DNA from: Fibrobacteria bacterium
GTDB lineage: Bacteria > Fibrobacterota > Fibrobacteria > UBA11236
NCBI GenBank assembly: GCA_025360005.1
Contig: JANYDA010000052.1
Coordinates: 62,001-126,000 of the forward strand
DNA length: 64,000 nt
Reading direction: 5' to 3'
The translations under genes were made by a program, and so were the position numbers. The notes below the pieces were generated by a model. The model made no database searches, was not told where the DNA came from, and saw only the letters and a list, made by a program, of their open reading frames with translations. Positions 1 through 8,883 of the stretch are shown here, in pieces (within the stretch, counting starts at the first letter, position 1; every line of letters begins with the position of its first letter).

Positions 1-1233
1 TATATTGCCGCTTGGCACCACTCGATCGATGATAGACTGGTCACCCTTGGTTTTTATAGTGCGGATCCAGGCCTCCAAGCTATATACCCCCAGATTGAAA
101 TCCTTTTTGAAGGGAATGGTCACTCTCGAATTCGCGCCATTGAACCACAGCCCTTTGCCGGAAACACCGTTGGTCCATTCCCCGTTGCTGATAATTCCAT
201 CATGACCGTTTCCGGATCTGTCGGAAAGAATCGATCCCGTACCTTCTTCAAAGTCCCAATGGGCAACAAGCCCGCGCTCCACCTCTTCGGTTGAGTCCAC
301 TTTAATAACAACCCGTGCCTGGCATGTATCAGAACCATTTTCAGCGGTGATGGTATAGACCAATGCAGAACCTGGATTAGGAACTGATCCATTGATCAAT
401 CTCAAGGAGTCGGGGATAAAATAGGTCGAAATATCCCCTAAGGAATCCAGCGAAAAGCCTGGCGGCAGGGCAGGTGAGGATGAGAAGGAGGCTTTGCCGC
501 CGCGGTAAGTCTTGGGGGCAATTACCTTAGCTCGACCTAAAACAAAATGGACGCCGTCCGCAGGGTATTCCAAAAAGCGCGGTGGTTCGACTCTCGTGCT
601 GAATACCCGGATCGGCCCGAAAGCCACTGAAAGTCCGGAGACGCGATCCACTCTCCATTTGTAGATGCTTCCGTACTTCAACGAAGATACGGACAGTCGC
701 GGTGAGGTCAAACCTGATTTTAGAACCGGAAGGGGTTCGCCCCCCAATGAAACCCTCCATGTCTCGTTTTCCAAAAGGCTATCCGTATCTGACCAGCTAA
801 GCAGCAGGGTAGTATCCAGGTTTGAAGCGGAGTCCAATGGAGCCTGTAGCGAAAGCGAATGGATGCCATGGCCGCCTGCCGGGCTCGCTTCGGTTTGCCC
901 CGGACCGATTTGCACTTCCAGTTCCTCCCGCAAAGCTCCAGGCCCGAAACCTCGTAAGACCATCGAGGCGCGATCGCCTTTATAGTTGCTTACCCGCAAC
1001 TTTAGGATAGAGTCTCCAGGAGCCGGCCCATTCCAAAGGGTGTCCAGACGGAACCCAAGGTTATCCTCAATGAATATGAATAGGGAATCGGCGTTTCGTA
1101 GTGACTTGGGCAGAAAAACTTGCAATGAATGCCCTCGCGCTTCGGTTTCCTTTTCCATTACACAGGACAAAGCGATACCTGCCAAGCATGTAAGAATGAA
1201 TACCTTTAGTCGATATATACCGTTCCGTTTCAC
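1..1233 (-). CDS. LamG-domain lipoprotein, C-terminus cut by window edge
   Basis: Read from a GTG at 1233, the minus strand stays open for 411 codons and leaves the window at base 1, so the protein is incomplete. A GGAGG lies 11 nt upstream of the GTG; a second in-frame GTG 12 nt earlier is too close to it. The N-terminus is a lipoprotein signal: basic KRNGIYR, a hydrophobic stretch, then lipobox ALSC with Cys at residue 24. The middle is beta-rich and may be Ig-like. From about residue 318 the sequence (VAHWDFEEG, DRSGNGHDG, WFNGANSRV) is typical of LamG/concanavalin-like lectin domains, which bind glycans. It is the last visible gene of a four-gene minus-strand set. The ligand is unknown. 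Confidence 0.8.
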   Translation of the reverse strand, partial: MKRNGIYRLKVFILTCLAGIALSCVMEKETEARGHSLQVFLPKSLRNADSLFIFIEDNLGFRLDTLWNGPAPGDSILKLRVSNYKGDRASMVLRGFGPGALREELEVQIGPGQTEASPAGGHGIHSLSLQAPLDSASNLDTTLLLSWSDTDSLLENETWRVSLGGEPLPVLKSGLTSPRLSVSSLKYGSIYKWRVDRVSGLSVAFGPIRVFSTRVEPPRFLEYPADGVHFVLGRAKVIAPKTYRGGKASFSSSPALPPGFSLDSLGDISTYFIPDSLRLINGSVPNPGSALVYTITAENGSDTCQARVVIKVDSTEEVERGLVAHWDFEEGTGSILSDRSGNGHDGIISNGEWTNGVSGKGLWFNGANSRVTIPFKKDFNLGVYSLEAWIRTIKTKGDQSIIDRVVPSGNI

Positions 1234-1276
1234 GGTGACCACGCCCTCCTCGCATCCGGCCAATGCGCAACTCGGA

Positions 1277-1780
1277 TCATTGCCGGGTCGCTATCAATAA
1301 GGCCGCAGCCACGGAAAGGCTTGCGGTCGCCACTGCTATCCATCGCAGCCTATATCCCATGGGCCTGATTTTGGATCCCAAAAGCGGATCCGGAGTTATG
1401 CTCTGCGGCGCCGCCATGAATTCCCGGCGGATGCGTCCGAACAGAGCTTCCGTTTCCGGCTTGATCGGCAAATCCAGCGATGATCGCTCGGGTTGCAACC
1501 GGAGTAATTGGTACATACAGCTCGAGGCTTTCGATTCCCCACCTTTTTCTTCCGCATAGATGGCGCTCAAATACCTGAGGCATTGTCCACGAATAGCTGG
1601 CGGCATCGACGGGGACGAAAGCATTAACGTCTCCAGGGATTTCTTGGCATCCTCGCGTTTTCCGGCGGCGAATGATTGCCGGAGGCGATTTGTATCCAAG
1701 GATTGAGCGGAAGGCTTCTCGGATTGCGCATGGAGGGAAAGCGATGCGGCGAGGATGCAGCCTGACAAACGCGCGATCAT
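1277..1780 (-). CDS. small exported TPR-like protein with C-terminal membrane anchor
   Basis: A 167-residue protein with an N-terminal signal sequence (IARLSGCILAASLSLHA), a helical middle with TPR-like spacing (about residues 30-100), and a hydrophobic C-terminal helix (WIAVATASLSVAAALLIA, about 147-164) ending in a short basic tail. Its start codon overlaps the stop of the upstream lipoprotein gene (ATGA), so the two are probably translationally coupled. Layout resembles the 272-residue protein two genes upstream: repeat-like helices followed by membrane helices. I do not recognise a named family. It may be an envelope scaffold; that is inference. Confidence 0.7.
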   Translation of the reverse strand: MIARLSGCILAASLSLHAQSEKPSAQSLDTNRLRQSFAAGKREDAKKSLETLMLSSPSMPPAIRGQCLRYLSAIYAEEKGGESKASSCMYQLLRLQPERSSLDLPIKPETEALFGRIRREFMAAPQSITPDPLLGSKIRPMGYRLRWIAVATASLSVAAALLIATRQ

Positions 1781-2769
1781 GGGCGGAGCATCCCTTTATC
1801 AATAACTAGGCCATAGAAATCCCCATAAACATGGGTTCTTCCACCCAATACCGCAAACCGGAAGTGCGGATGCAGAGTTTGCCGGATTGCCTGGGCGTTG
1901 GAATTATCTATCGCCAACAGGGTGTCCCATTCGCCCTTTTCCGCTGCGGCTGAGTCCGCGCCCAGGACACGATACCATGTCCCGATCCGTTCAATTTCGG
2001 CGGCATAAGTCGTAAGCGGCGCCACGCCGGTGGTAGCCCCGTTCTTTCCGAAACCATACCCGGATCCGTTTGCCCCCCCGCTCGTATCGTTTGAAATACT
2101 AAAGCCTAGGCTTTCCGAGGCATGGAAATCCGTATCGGCCAAAGGGGACATGAAAAAATCCATGCGGATATTTTGGATAGGAGCCGAGTCGATTTGTTCA
2201 TACACCCGCAAACGAAAATCGCCGCTCACCCCGAATGCCCCGGCCAGACCGTCAACATAGTCCTTGCCGCCGGTATCCGGATTGTAATGAAGCTCAAATC
2301 CATATTTTTTTTCCCCGCTTTCATCAAACCATGCAAATCGTTCCGTATTCAGGACTTGGTAATTTTGCCATGCAATCAATCCCGCCGAATCCGGAAAGAA
2401 GCCACGTAAGATCCTGGAAACCTTGAAGGGTACGCTGTCCACCGCGCCGCGGCGGTCCATCAAAGCCAGCTTTCCCGCGAAAGTCCCCAATTGGGGACCA
2501 TTCATGAAAAGCGTTACGGAGTCTCCCTTTTCGCTCCAGTATTGATGCCCGGGCCATGTGGCCGGAACGATACGAGCTTCATCCTCATTGGAATCGCGCA
2601 CGGAAAATACGCCTACCAGGGAATCGGGAAAGGAAAGGTCTTTTATGATTACCGCTTCGGAAATCGTCGGAGCCGTATTCTTCAGGCTGATGTCAGTATC
2701 ATGCAAGCAGGCTGCCAATCCCACCCCGGCCGCCATGGAAAGACCGCATAGCATACGCCGCCGGCTCAC
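1777..2769 (-). CDS. Tat-like lipoprotein of unknown function
   Basis: The preferred start is the GTG at 2769, 13 nt after the stop of the upstream gene. It gives a 330-residue protein beginning SRRRMLCGLSMAAGVGLAAC, which resembles a twin-arginine lipoprotein signal ending in a lipobox (LAAC). An ATG at 2814 would add 15 residues but would overlap the preceding gene and place charged residues before the signal. The mature part looks like beta-strand-rich secreted sequence with many Asp, Gly and Ser residues (for example GGANGSGYGFGKNG). No family is recognised. The gene sits between the TPR membrane protein and the small anchored protein, and its stop overlaps the next start. Confidence 0.7.
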   Translation of the reverse strand: MSRRRMLCGLSMAAGVGLAACLHDTDISLKNTAPTISEAVIIKDLSFPDSLVGVFSVRDSNEDEARIVPATWPGHQYWSEKGDSVTLFMNGPQLGTFAGKLALMDRRGAVDSVPFKVSRILRGFFPDSAGLIAWQNYQVLNTERFAWFDESGEKKYGFELHYNPDTGGKDYVDGLAGAFGVSGDFRLRVYEQIDSAPIQNIRMDFFMSPLADTDFHASESLGFSISNDTSGGANGSGYGFGKNGATTGVAPLTTYAAEIERIGTWYRVLGADSAAAEKGEWDTLLAIDNSNAQAIRQTLHPHFRFAVLGGRTHVYGDFYGLVIDKGMLRP

Positions 2770-2782
2770 AGGAGACCCCGTT

Positions 2783-3601
2783 TCAAAATTCCCATGCGAC
2801 CAATACACCGGCATGTTTGGCCGTTAAGGAAAATGAACCGTCTATAGGAAGATTTCCGAATCTCTTTTTCAGAACCAGGAACTCCGCTAGCATGCATCCT
2901 CCCGCGATAAAGCTCCCGGCACCCATGACGCTGAACGCCAGCGTCCTTCGGTCCGCGGCCCGTACCGCTTTTTTAGCGCTTAGGTAATCCGCCGGCTTTC
3001 CGCTCACCGTTGCTGCGTATTCCAAATCACGATAAGCCATCTCTCCCTCCGAGTATGAATTGGCAGCAAGAGTTGCGCCAATAACGCCGGCTGAAAACCC
3101 GATCAGGCTGAAAACCAAATCCACCTTTGCCCGCCCCCTGGCAGATCCCACAAACCTTTGGCCGTCCACTTGGCGAACAGAATCCAGATAGGCTTGGCTC
3201 TCCAATGTAAACCGGTAATGATCCATGATTTCCTTATCAGCATAGAGAGGATCCAAAACTATGCCAGAATCGAGTTGTTGCGATTTAATGAATTGGAGGA
3301 TGGATTCAGTCACCCGCCCCTTGGCGTAGTAGGCTACGCCCAAATCCAATCGGACCCGTGCAACTTCCTTGTCCTTCAAGTTCCGGTTCAGAGAGAGATG
3401 CTCCCCTAAGACGATGACACTGTCGTATTCGGCCCACTTGAAAAATTCTTGGAGCCGATCGAAATCAGCCCTCTCGGGAGGTTCGCCCCCAACCGACCCA
3501 GTTGCGGGCAACCGCAGCATGGCGATCAGGAAAAAGAAAAGCCAAACAATATGGGCCGTTCCCCAAAGATAAAAGCCGAATCCACGGGTTATAAGCGGCA
3601 T
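2783..3601 (-). CDS. membrane protein with TPR-like domain
   Basis: A 272-residue protein. A hydrophobic N-terminal segment (HIVWLFFFLIAMLRL, about 17-31) is a signal or anchor. Residues about 45-145 look like TPR helices (VRLDLGVAYYAKGRVTESI is a good TPR unit). Two further membrane helices follow (DLVFSLIGFSAGVIGATLAA, about 161-180, and TLAFSVMGAGSFIAGGCML, about 220-238). It is the first gene of the minus-strand set and diverges from the FHA-sigma54 activator across 127 bp, so the activator may control it. No named family is recognised. A role in envelope assembly or sensing is inference from topology and context. Confidence 0.7.
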   Translation of the reverse strand: MPLITRGFGFYLWGTAHIVWLFFFLIAMLRLPATGSVGGEPPERADFDRLQEFFKWAEYDSVIVLGEHLSLNRNLKDKEVARVRLDLGVAYYAKGRVTESILQFIKSQQLDSGIVLDPLYADKEIMDHYRFTLESQAYLDSVRQVDGQRFVGSARGRAKVDLVFSLIGFSAGVIGATLAANSYSEGEMAYRDLEYAATVSGKPADYLSAKKAVRAADRRTLAFSVMGAGSFIAGGCMLAEFLVLKKRFGNLPIDGSFSLTAKHAGVLVAWEF

Positions 3602-3728
3602 ATATACTTTATCAAGTCGTGAAATTTAGCAACCTGCCTGCACCACCCCGTCCTTTTTCTTTGTTCACCGGAAGCCCGGGCCAATAGGCTAAATTTTCCG
3701 AAACCCTTCCCCTGGAGCCTCTTTTCAC

Positions 3729-5516
3729 ATGTACTGCCTTAGGATATTTCAATCGGGTACCCATCAGGTCGTGACTCTAGATTATGACTTGCTGACCGCC
3801 GGTAGTGCGCTCGAAAACGAAATCGTCCTGAAGGATACGGGCCAACCTTCTCTGGCTTTTCGATTGTCTCGCGTCGATGGTGGCTATTCTTTTGCTTCCA
3901 CAAGCCCGCAATGCAAAGCCTATGTCAACGGCAAGCGATGCGATTCGGCAATCCTTAAGCCTGGCGACCGGTTTGAGGTGGGGACCGCCGTTTTTATTCT
4001 GGACTTTTTCGCCGATCCCGCGCCTTTGCAAAAGTATGAGGATTCCAACCCCGCTATCCAGAAACGGGATTTGCGGTCGGGACTCTCGCACCTTTGCGCC
4101 GCAGTGGCCGAAGAAAGGGACATCAAGATCCTTCTGGATAAAACCATGCACATGCTGCTGAATATCTTCCGTGGGGATGAAGCATTCCTGTTCACGCTCG
4201 ATGCACGCGGTGAGCCGCAGGTATTTGTGAGCTCGCGCCAGGAAGGGGTCCCGAAAACCCTGTTTAGCGACACCGTGGTCGCCAAAGTCTTACACCAGCG
4301 CCAAGGGGTGTTCATACGGAATGCCATGTCACATCCCGAATTCTCCCAGTCGGAAAGCGTGATGGCTTTGCAGTTGAACTCGGTCCTTTGCTGCCCCATC
4401 GCGGCCGGAGGACAACTTACCGGGCTGGTGTACGTTGGATCCAAGCGCCCCTCGGTTTCCTTCTCGGAAAGCGATCTGCGCGAATTGGAAATCTATGCCA
4501 TGGTGGCCGGTTGCCTAATCAACCATGTTGGTTTCATCGAACTCCAGAGGAAGCTGCTGGCTACGATTCGGGTCCCGGGAGAGATCCTCTTTATCGCGGC
4601 CAGCCCGGCCATGCAAAAGGTGCAGGAAGAGGCGCAGATGGTGTCGACCGGGGATATTTCCGTTCTCCTGCAAGGCGAAACCGGTACCGGCAAGGACGTG
4701 CTGGCAAAATTCATCCATCAACAGAGCAAGCGTCGTGAAAAACCATTTTTAGTGGTTAACTGCGGCACTCTAAGAGGGGAAATCCTGGCAAGTGAGCTTT
4801 TCGGGCATAGGAAGGGATCCTTTACCGGAGCCGTAAGAGATCAACCCGGACTCTTTCTCGCGGCAAACGGAGGCACGCTTTTCCTCGACGAAATCGGGGA
4901 AATGGATATGGCGCTGCAGGCAATGCTATTACGCGCCCTGGAGACGGGCAAGGTACGTCCCGTGGGACAAGCGGAGGAAATCAAGGTTGATGTGCGGATC
5001 TTATGCGCAACTAACCGCAATCTGGAGGATATGATCGCCTCCGGCGCCTTCCGCCCAGACCTTTATTATCGCATCAACCAGCATCTTATCCACCTACCTC
5101 CATTGCGCGAACGCGGAGAAGATGTCATCCTTCTGGCACACCATTTCCTGGAAAAGGCTAAGGGCCAATACCCCGATAAGGCTATTGACGGGTTCCATCC
5201 GGAATCCTTGTTCGCGATTTCACGTTATGCCTGGCCAGGAAATGTACGGGAACTGGCGAATGCGGTTTATAAAGCCGTGCTTTTTTCCCCGTCTTCGGTC
5301 ATCCGGATCTCTATCCCGGAAAAAAGTGGCCCATGGATCGGCTTCGATGAAGCCACTAGACGATTTCAGGAAGATTACCTTCGGAAAGCCCTTTCGATTT
5401 GCGGGGGAGACAAAAACAAAACCGCCGAGATGTTGGGAATGGGCCGAAGTACTTTTTTCCGCCATCTGGCATTGGCCAGAAACGATTCCTCTCCTGCCGA
5501 TGGGTTGCAACGGTAA
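3729..5516 (+). CDS. FHA-GAF-AAA sigma54-dependent transcriptional activator
   Basis: A 595-residue protein. Residues about 10-95 form an FHA domain (phosphothreonine binding; KPGDRFEVG near its end) in place of a receiver domain. About 110-280 is a GAF sensor domain. About 290-520 is the sigma54-interacting AAA+ domain: Walker A GETGTGKD near 315, the sigma54-contact loop GSFTGA near 364 (a common variant of GAFTGA), Walker B FLDEIGEMD near 386. The C-terminus carries a Fis-type helix-turn-helix (NKTAEMLGMGRSTFFRHL). It should drive open-complex formation by sigma54 polymerase at promoters I could not locate. It converges on a Ser/Thr kinase that is a likely source of the phosphosignal. A TGGAG lies upstream of the ATG. 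Confidence 0.95.
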   Translation: MYCLRIFQSGTHQVVTLDYDLLTAGSALENEIVLKDTGQPSLAFRLSRVDGGYSFASTSPQCKAYVNGKRCDSAILKPGDRFEVGTAVFILDFFADPAPLQKYEDSNPAIQKRDLRSGLSHLCAAVAEERDIKILLDKTMHMLLNIFRGDEAFLFTLDARGEPQVFVSSRQEGVPKTLFSDTVVAKVLHQRQGVFIRNAMSHPEFSQSESVMALQLNSVLCCPIAAGGQLTGLVYVGSKRPSVSFSESDLRELEIYAMVAGCLINHVGFIELQRKLLATIRVPGEILFIAASPAMQKVQEEAQMVSTGDISVLLQGETGTGKDVLAKFIHQQSKRREKPFLVVNCGTLRGEILASELFGHRKGSFTGAVRDQPGLFLAANGGTLFLDEIGEMDMALQAMLLRALETGKVRPVGQAEEIKVDVRILCATNRNLEDMIASGAFRPDLYYRINQHLIHLPPLRERGEDVILLAHHFLEKAKGQYPDKAIDGFHPESLFAISRYAWPGNVRELANAVYKAVLFSPSSVIRISIPEKSGPWIGFDEATRRFQEDYLRKALSICGGDKNKTAEMLGMGRSTFFRHLALARNDSSPADGLQR

Positions 5517-5561
5517 ATTCATCTTGACCTTGGATTGACAACCCGATTTGGTACTACTGAT

Positions 5562-7229
5562 TCAAGGGCGGTCCGGTTCCGATTCCGATTTTTCCAAAAT
5601 TAACCGAAGCGAAGTGGTTTCACTCGGAACGATTTTAAAGGTGGAATGCAAGGGGCGGCAACCTTCCCGCACCAGGATCAGTTCATGGACACCGTCTTCC
5701 ATCTGTATGGGCGATTTGGTGGGAGTGGTTCCCGCTTCTTTACCCTCCACGAACAACTTGGCGAAGGGAGGATTGGACTTGACGATCAGGTAGCCTTGCG
5801 AGGAGGGTTTCCCAACTTTAGTCCCCTCCGGTCCCCCAGGGTTGCCTACCTGGGGATTGTTCTCCACGGCAGCATGCTCCAAATCCGGTCCTGGTTGAAT
5901 CGGCCTCGGTTGAGAATCTGGCTTACGATACCCAGGTTTTCGTTCGGGATTAAAAGAGCGGCCGGGTTGGTTTGCCGCAAATTTAAACTGGGAAACTGTC
6001 CCGACGGTTGCAGGGCTTAAATCGGCTGTCGGCAGGGAACGCGACGGAGCGAAGGATTGGTTGGGTAACTCGGGCGTCACTGGGAAAATTGTAATGGGGG
6101 CTTGAGTTCTATGACCCCATTGTCCCGCCACGCCTGCTAGTACGGCCAGGCAAGCCAATCCCCCTACCAATATTTTTTTCCGGAAACGCAACCGCAATTT
6201 TTTCAATAGGTCTTCCGCTTCCAAACGAATTTTTTCCGGCTCCGCACAGAAGGTTTCCGCCAGAGCATAGCCTTTCAAGGCCTCGCGCGGCTTGGCATGG
6301 CCTCGCACAAGCCTTGCGTGGTCCAGGAAGTGATCGGATATCTCTCGCTCCTCTTTTTCGCGGTATATGGCGGCATCCGCAAGGAAAGCCGCCAGCCTCC
6401 GCGGTTCAAAAAGAAATCCGAGCCCGCGCGCCAGGGCCTCCAATTCCGCCAGGCATTCCCGAGCGTTAGGGCGCGCTTGCGGATCTTTGGCCAGCATGGA
6501 TTCTATGAGCTCCGGCAGCCCGGGCAAAATCTTCCGGTTCAGGCTTGTAGGCTTGGCGGGAGTCCTTTCCATGATGGCCCGCAGTACGGAATGGGGCGTA
6601 TCCCCCTCAAAGGGAAGCCTTCCGGCAAGGCATCGATAGAAAAGGATCCCCATGGAAAAAATATCAGTTCTATCGGTCGCCTCGCGCCCGTCGGCTTGTT
6701 CAGGCGCCGAATATCCCGGGGTTCCCAGGAAGGATCCGGTGCGGGTGATGGACGTTTCCCCTGAAAGGAATGCGATACCGAAATCGGCAATGCGGACGCA
6801 ACCTTTCTTGTCGAGGAGCACGTTGGAGGGTTTGATATCGCGGTGGTAGATGCCGCGGTCATGAGCGGAGGCCAGACCTTGCAGTAACTGTTGGAACAAG
6901 GACAACGATGCCAGGTTTGGAAGCGTGACGGCTTCGCCCTTCAACAAGGTGTCAAGGTTCACGCCGTCGATATATTCCATAGCCAGGAAAAGATTTCGTT
7001 CCTGATTTCCGTACTCGAACACCTTGATGATATTTTCGTGGGACAGCGCTGCGATAGCGACCGCCTCCTTGGCGAACCTTTTGACCATGTCCGCATGGTT
7101 ATGCAAGTGCGGATGCAGTTTCTTAAGGGCAACCTTGCGGCGCAGAACATTGTCCTGAGCCAGATAGACCGTGGCCGTAGAACCGGAGGCGATTTCCTCC
7201 AAAATCGTATATCGCTCCGGATTGAGCAT
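5562..7229 (-). CDS. transmembrane Ser/Thr protein kinase with PEGA domain
   Basis: Hanks-type kinase. With the ATG at 7229 it begins MLNPERYTILEEI, directly before the glycine loop (GSTATVYL). The VALKKL lysine, the catalytic loop HRDIKPSN, the DFG motif (ADFGIAF) and GTPGYSAPEQ are all present, so it should be active. A membrane helix (ILVGGLACLAVLAGVAG) follows a helical linker, then a Pro/Asn-rich stretch, then a C-terminal PEGA domain (LIVKSNPPFAKLFVEGKE), probably outside the membrane. A GTG at 7286 would add 19 residues without improving the domain. It converges on the FHA-sigma54 activator with a 45-bp gap, which suggests a phosphorylation-FHA signalling pair. Confidence 0.93.
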   Translation of the reverse strand: MLNPERYTILEEIASGSTATVYLAQDNVLRRKVALKKLHPHLHNHADMVKRFAKEAVAIAALSHENIIKVFEYGNQERNLFLAMEYIDGVNLDTLLKGEAVTLPNLASLSLFQQLLQGLASAHDRGIYHRDIKPSNVLLDKKGCVRIADFGIAFLSGETSITRTGSFLGTPGYSAPEQADGREATDRTDIFSMGILFYRCLAGRLPFEGDTPHSVLRAIMERTPAKPTSLNRKILPGLPELIESMLAKDPQARPNARECLAELEALARGLGFLFEPRRLAAFLADAAIYREKEEREISDHFLDHARLVRGHAKPREALKGYALAETFCAEPEKIRLEAEDLLKKLRLRFRKKILVGGLACLAVLAGVAGQWGHRTQAPITIFPVTPELPNQSFAPSRSLPTADLSPATVGTVSQFKFAANQPGRSFNPERKPGYRKPDSQPRPIQPGPDLEHAAVENNPQVGNPGGPEGTKVGKPSSQGYLIVKSNPPFAKLFVEGKEAGTTPTKSPIQMEDGVHELILVREGCRPLHSTFKIVPSETTSLRLILEKSESEPDRP

Positions 7230-7451
7230 TCCGCTTTCGGCTCGAGAGCGGCTGGGGCAGATGGAGTTCCGGCCCGCCGCGGTCACAGGCGATAGGAAAT
7301 ATAACAGGAAAGTTTACCGGAGTTTTCCTCTTTCTCAAAGATGGGTCGATTGAGTCCTGGTAAGAAATCTCGTCCAGATGTCAGGACGGTTGTCAATCCG
7401 CAGCGGTGACCGCCTTTTGGAGATGCCGCTGCTACTTGGGTATGCTATTTC

Positions 7452-8288
7452 TTAGGGCGTTCCCTTCCAGATATTCCCAGCGGAATTAATGGCGATGGTA
7501 AAACCATTGCCCCGATCTATTTCGGTGGCGAGGCCGTTGTCGCAAAGGTCCCATGTAGATCCGGTCCATTTGTAAATCTTGCTTGACCCCTCGGTAATCC
7601 AAACTTGGCCATCCGGTCCAGCGCCAATGCCATATGCTTTAATCGATCCCCGTTTGATCCAAGAACCCCCTGTCAACTGATAGATATCGTTTTGTCCGTT
7701 GATGATCCAAGGGTTTCCGCCGTTATCCACGGTGATCCGCATCCCAAAGGCGCCGGAAGAAACCTTCCACAGACCGTTTACGAGTTGTAAGACCTCATAT
7801 CCGTATGTTCTATCGAAGACACCGCCCACTGCCCAGACTTGTCCATTACCGGCGCCAATGTCCTGTATCGTTGCTGTGCCGAACGCGTTTGAAAAAGCGT
7901 TGTAAAGCACCCAATTCATTCCGACTGAATTTGCTTTGAATGCGTTGCCGGCGCTGTTTACGACCCAGACATTCCCATTGTTTTCTACTTCAACCCGAAC
8001 GCCACGCCCAATGGAGGCGGATGGTGTCCATGCTGGAGAAGGAGAACTCAAATCATAATATTGGACCGCTTGGTCTCCCGGACCCGCATCGATTCTCCAG
8101 ATTTTGCTCGCGGAACTCGCAGCGATTTCTTTGCCAGCTCCCGGAAGTTGGACCCAATTCAAGCCCGACATTGCCCCATAGGATAGCTCGTTTTTTTGAG
8201 GGCCCACAGTTTGTTCCGATTGGAGGCATCCTCCGAACAAAAGCGATCCAACCGTCACGATGGGAATAAGTAGCACTTGCTTCTTCAT
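7452..8288 (-). CDS. tectonin-repeat lipoprotein (paralogue 1)
   Basis: Lipoprotein of about 278 residues. The start at 8288 is preferred over the ATG at 8294, because AGGAG then has a 6-nt spacing and the N-terminus lines up with the paralogue at 8890-9720. The signal ends in lipobox FGGC. The rest consists of beta-propeller repeats of the tectonin type: alternating units such as DIGAGNGQVWAVGG, MRITVDNGGNPWIING and YGIGAGPDGQVWIT. Tectonin propellers bind sugars, phosphorylated or methylated glycans. It is probably anchored in the outer membrane or at the surface. It arose by tandem duplication together with its neighbour. Confidence 0.88.
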   Translation of the reverse strand: MKKQVLLIPIVTVGSLLFGGCLQSEQTVGPQKNELSYGAMSGLNWVQLPGAGKEIAASSASKIWRIDAGPGDQAVQYYDLSSPSPAWTPSASIGRGVRVEVENNGNVWVVNSAGNAFKANSVGMNWVLYNAFSNAFGTATIQDIGAGNGQVWAVGGVFDRTYGYEVLQLVNGLWKVSSGAFGMRITVDNGGNPWIINGQNDIYQLTGGSWIKRGSIKAYGIGAGPDGQVWITEGSSKIYKWTGSTWDLCDNGLATEIDRGNGFTIAINSAGNIWKGTP

Positions 8289-8539
8289 TTTCATCTCCTA
8301 AGTATTGGCTATAATTTTCTCTGGGAATTCCGGGATATAGACCGAATAGCAAGCAATGCAAGTTGCGAGCCAATTCCAAAGGGCGGTTAATCGCAGCGTG
8401 TTTTAGAATTTAAAGGACGAGAATCGGTTGAGAATCCCTTAGTAGGGATTCTGATCCCAATTTCAAAACAGGGTAAGAATAATGGTTTCAAAAAATGATA
8501 TCGCGATCATGTTGGTTTGGGCTAAGGTCAACAAAATTC

Positions 8540-8716
8540 TGGTTATATAAAATCATGACTTTCTTTGAAATAGTTTGGCCCACTTATTGTAAGAGAAGCT
8601 CCCAAGACACTTCCATTTCCTAAATCCAAGGAGTTTATGTGAAAATCTTTTCTTATTGCCTTGAATCCTGTTTGATTTTTCTGACCGCGTCCATTCTGGA
8701 CCTGAAAAGGCAGTGA
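8540..8716 (+). pseudogene. relic of the astacin-tectonin peptidase 5' end
   Basis: Homologous to the first ~170 bases of the peptidase gene beginning near 9981. It keeps a clean start: AAGGAG at 8628-8633, 5 nt, then GTG at 8639. This opens a 25-codon frame with a signal-like sequence (KIFSYCLESCLIFLTASIL) that stops at 8716, where homology ends. Nothing of the catalytic domain remains. It is best read as the truncated copy left by the tandem duplication. It could still produce a short membrane peptide, but there is no evidence for that. Confidence 0.65.
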
Positions 8717-8815
8717 AAAATATTGCGGGACCGATGTTAACGCCATGGCCGGCTATATCTGCGGTTTTCTAGTTTTCGACGCTCTTGGGACTACAGATCT
8801 GCTCATCCAAGCTAA

Positions 8816-8840
8816 GTCACCAGAGGATCCGTCTGGTGAC
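8816..8840. terminator. inverted repeat downstream of tectonin lipoprotein 2
   Basis: GTCACCAGA and TCTGGTGAC form a perfect 9-bp stem with a 7-base loop, about 50 bp past the stop of the minus-strand lipoprotein gene. There is no T-tract, so it may instead be an RNA-stability hairpin. Confidence 0.4.
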
Positions 8841-8883
8841 CTAGATTCAAACAGCGGTCGCATCCAATGGGTTCAAGGACCCG

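Larger units (their letters stand above)
7446..8716. repeat. left copy of a ~1.43-kb tandem duplication
   Basis: This block (lipoprotein gene, divergent intergenic region, 5' end of a peptidase gene) matches 8884-10151 base by base over long stretches, with an offset of about 1,426-1,438 bp. Examples are AAGCAATGCAA upstream of both lipoproteins and GGCCCACTTAT in both peptidase 5' ends. Homology continues through both lipoprotein genes and fades after the peptidase signal-peptide region. Confidence 0.85.

Noticed and set aside
3602-3728. Possible sigma54 promoter (GGTGGTGCAGGCAGGTTGCT on the minus strand) upstream of the envelope operon
   Set aside because: TTGC is present but the distance from the GG to the GC does not match the strict -24/-12 spacing.
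7400-7432. GCAGCGG...CCGCTGC inverted repeat after the first tectonin lipoprotein as a terminator
   Set aside because: Only 7 bp of stem with a 19-base loop and no T-run; too weak to call.
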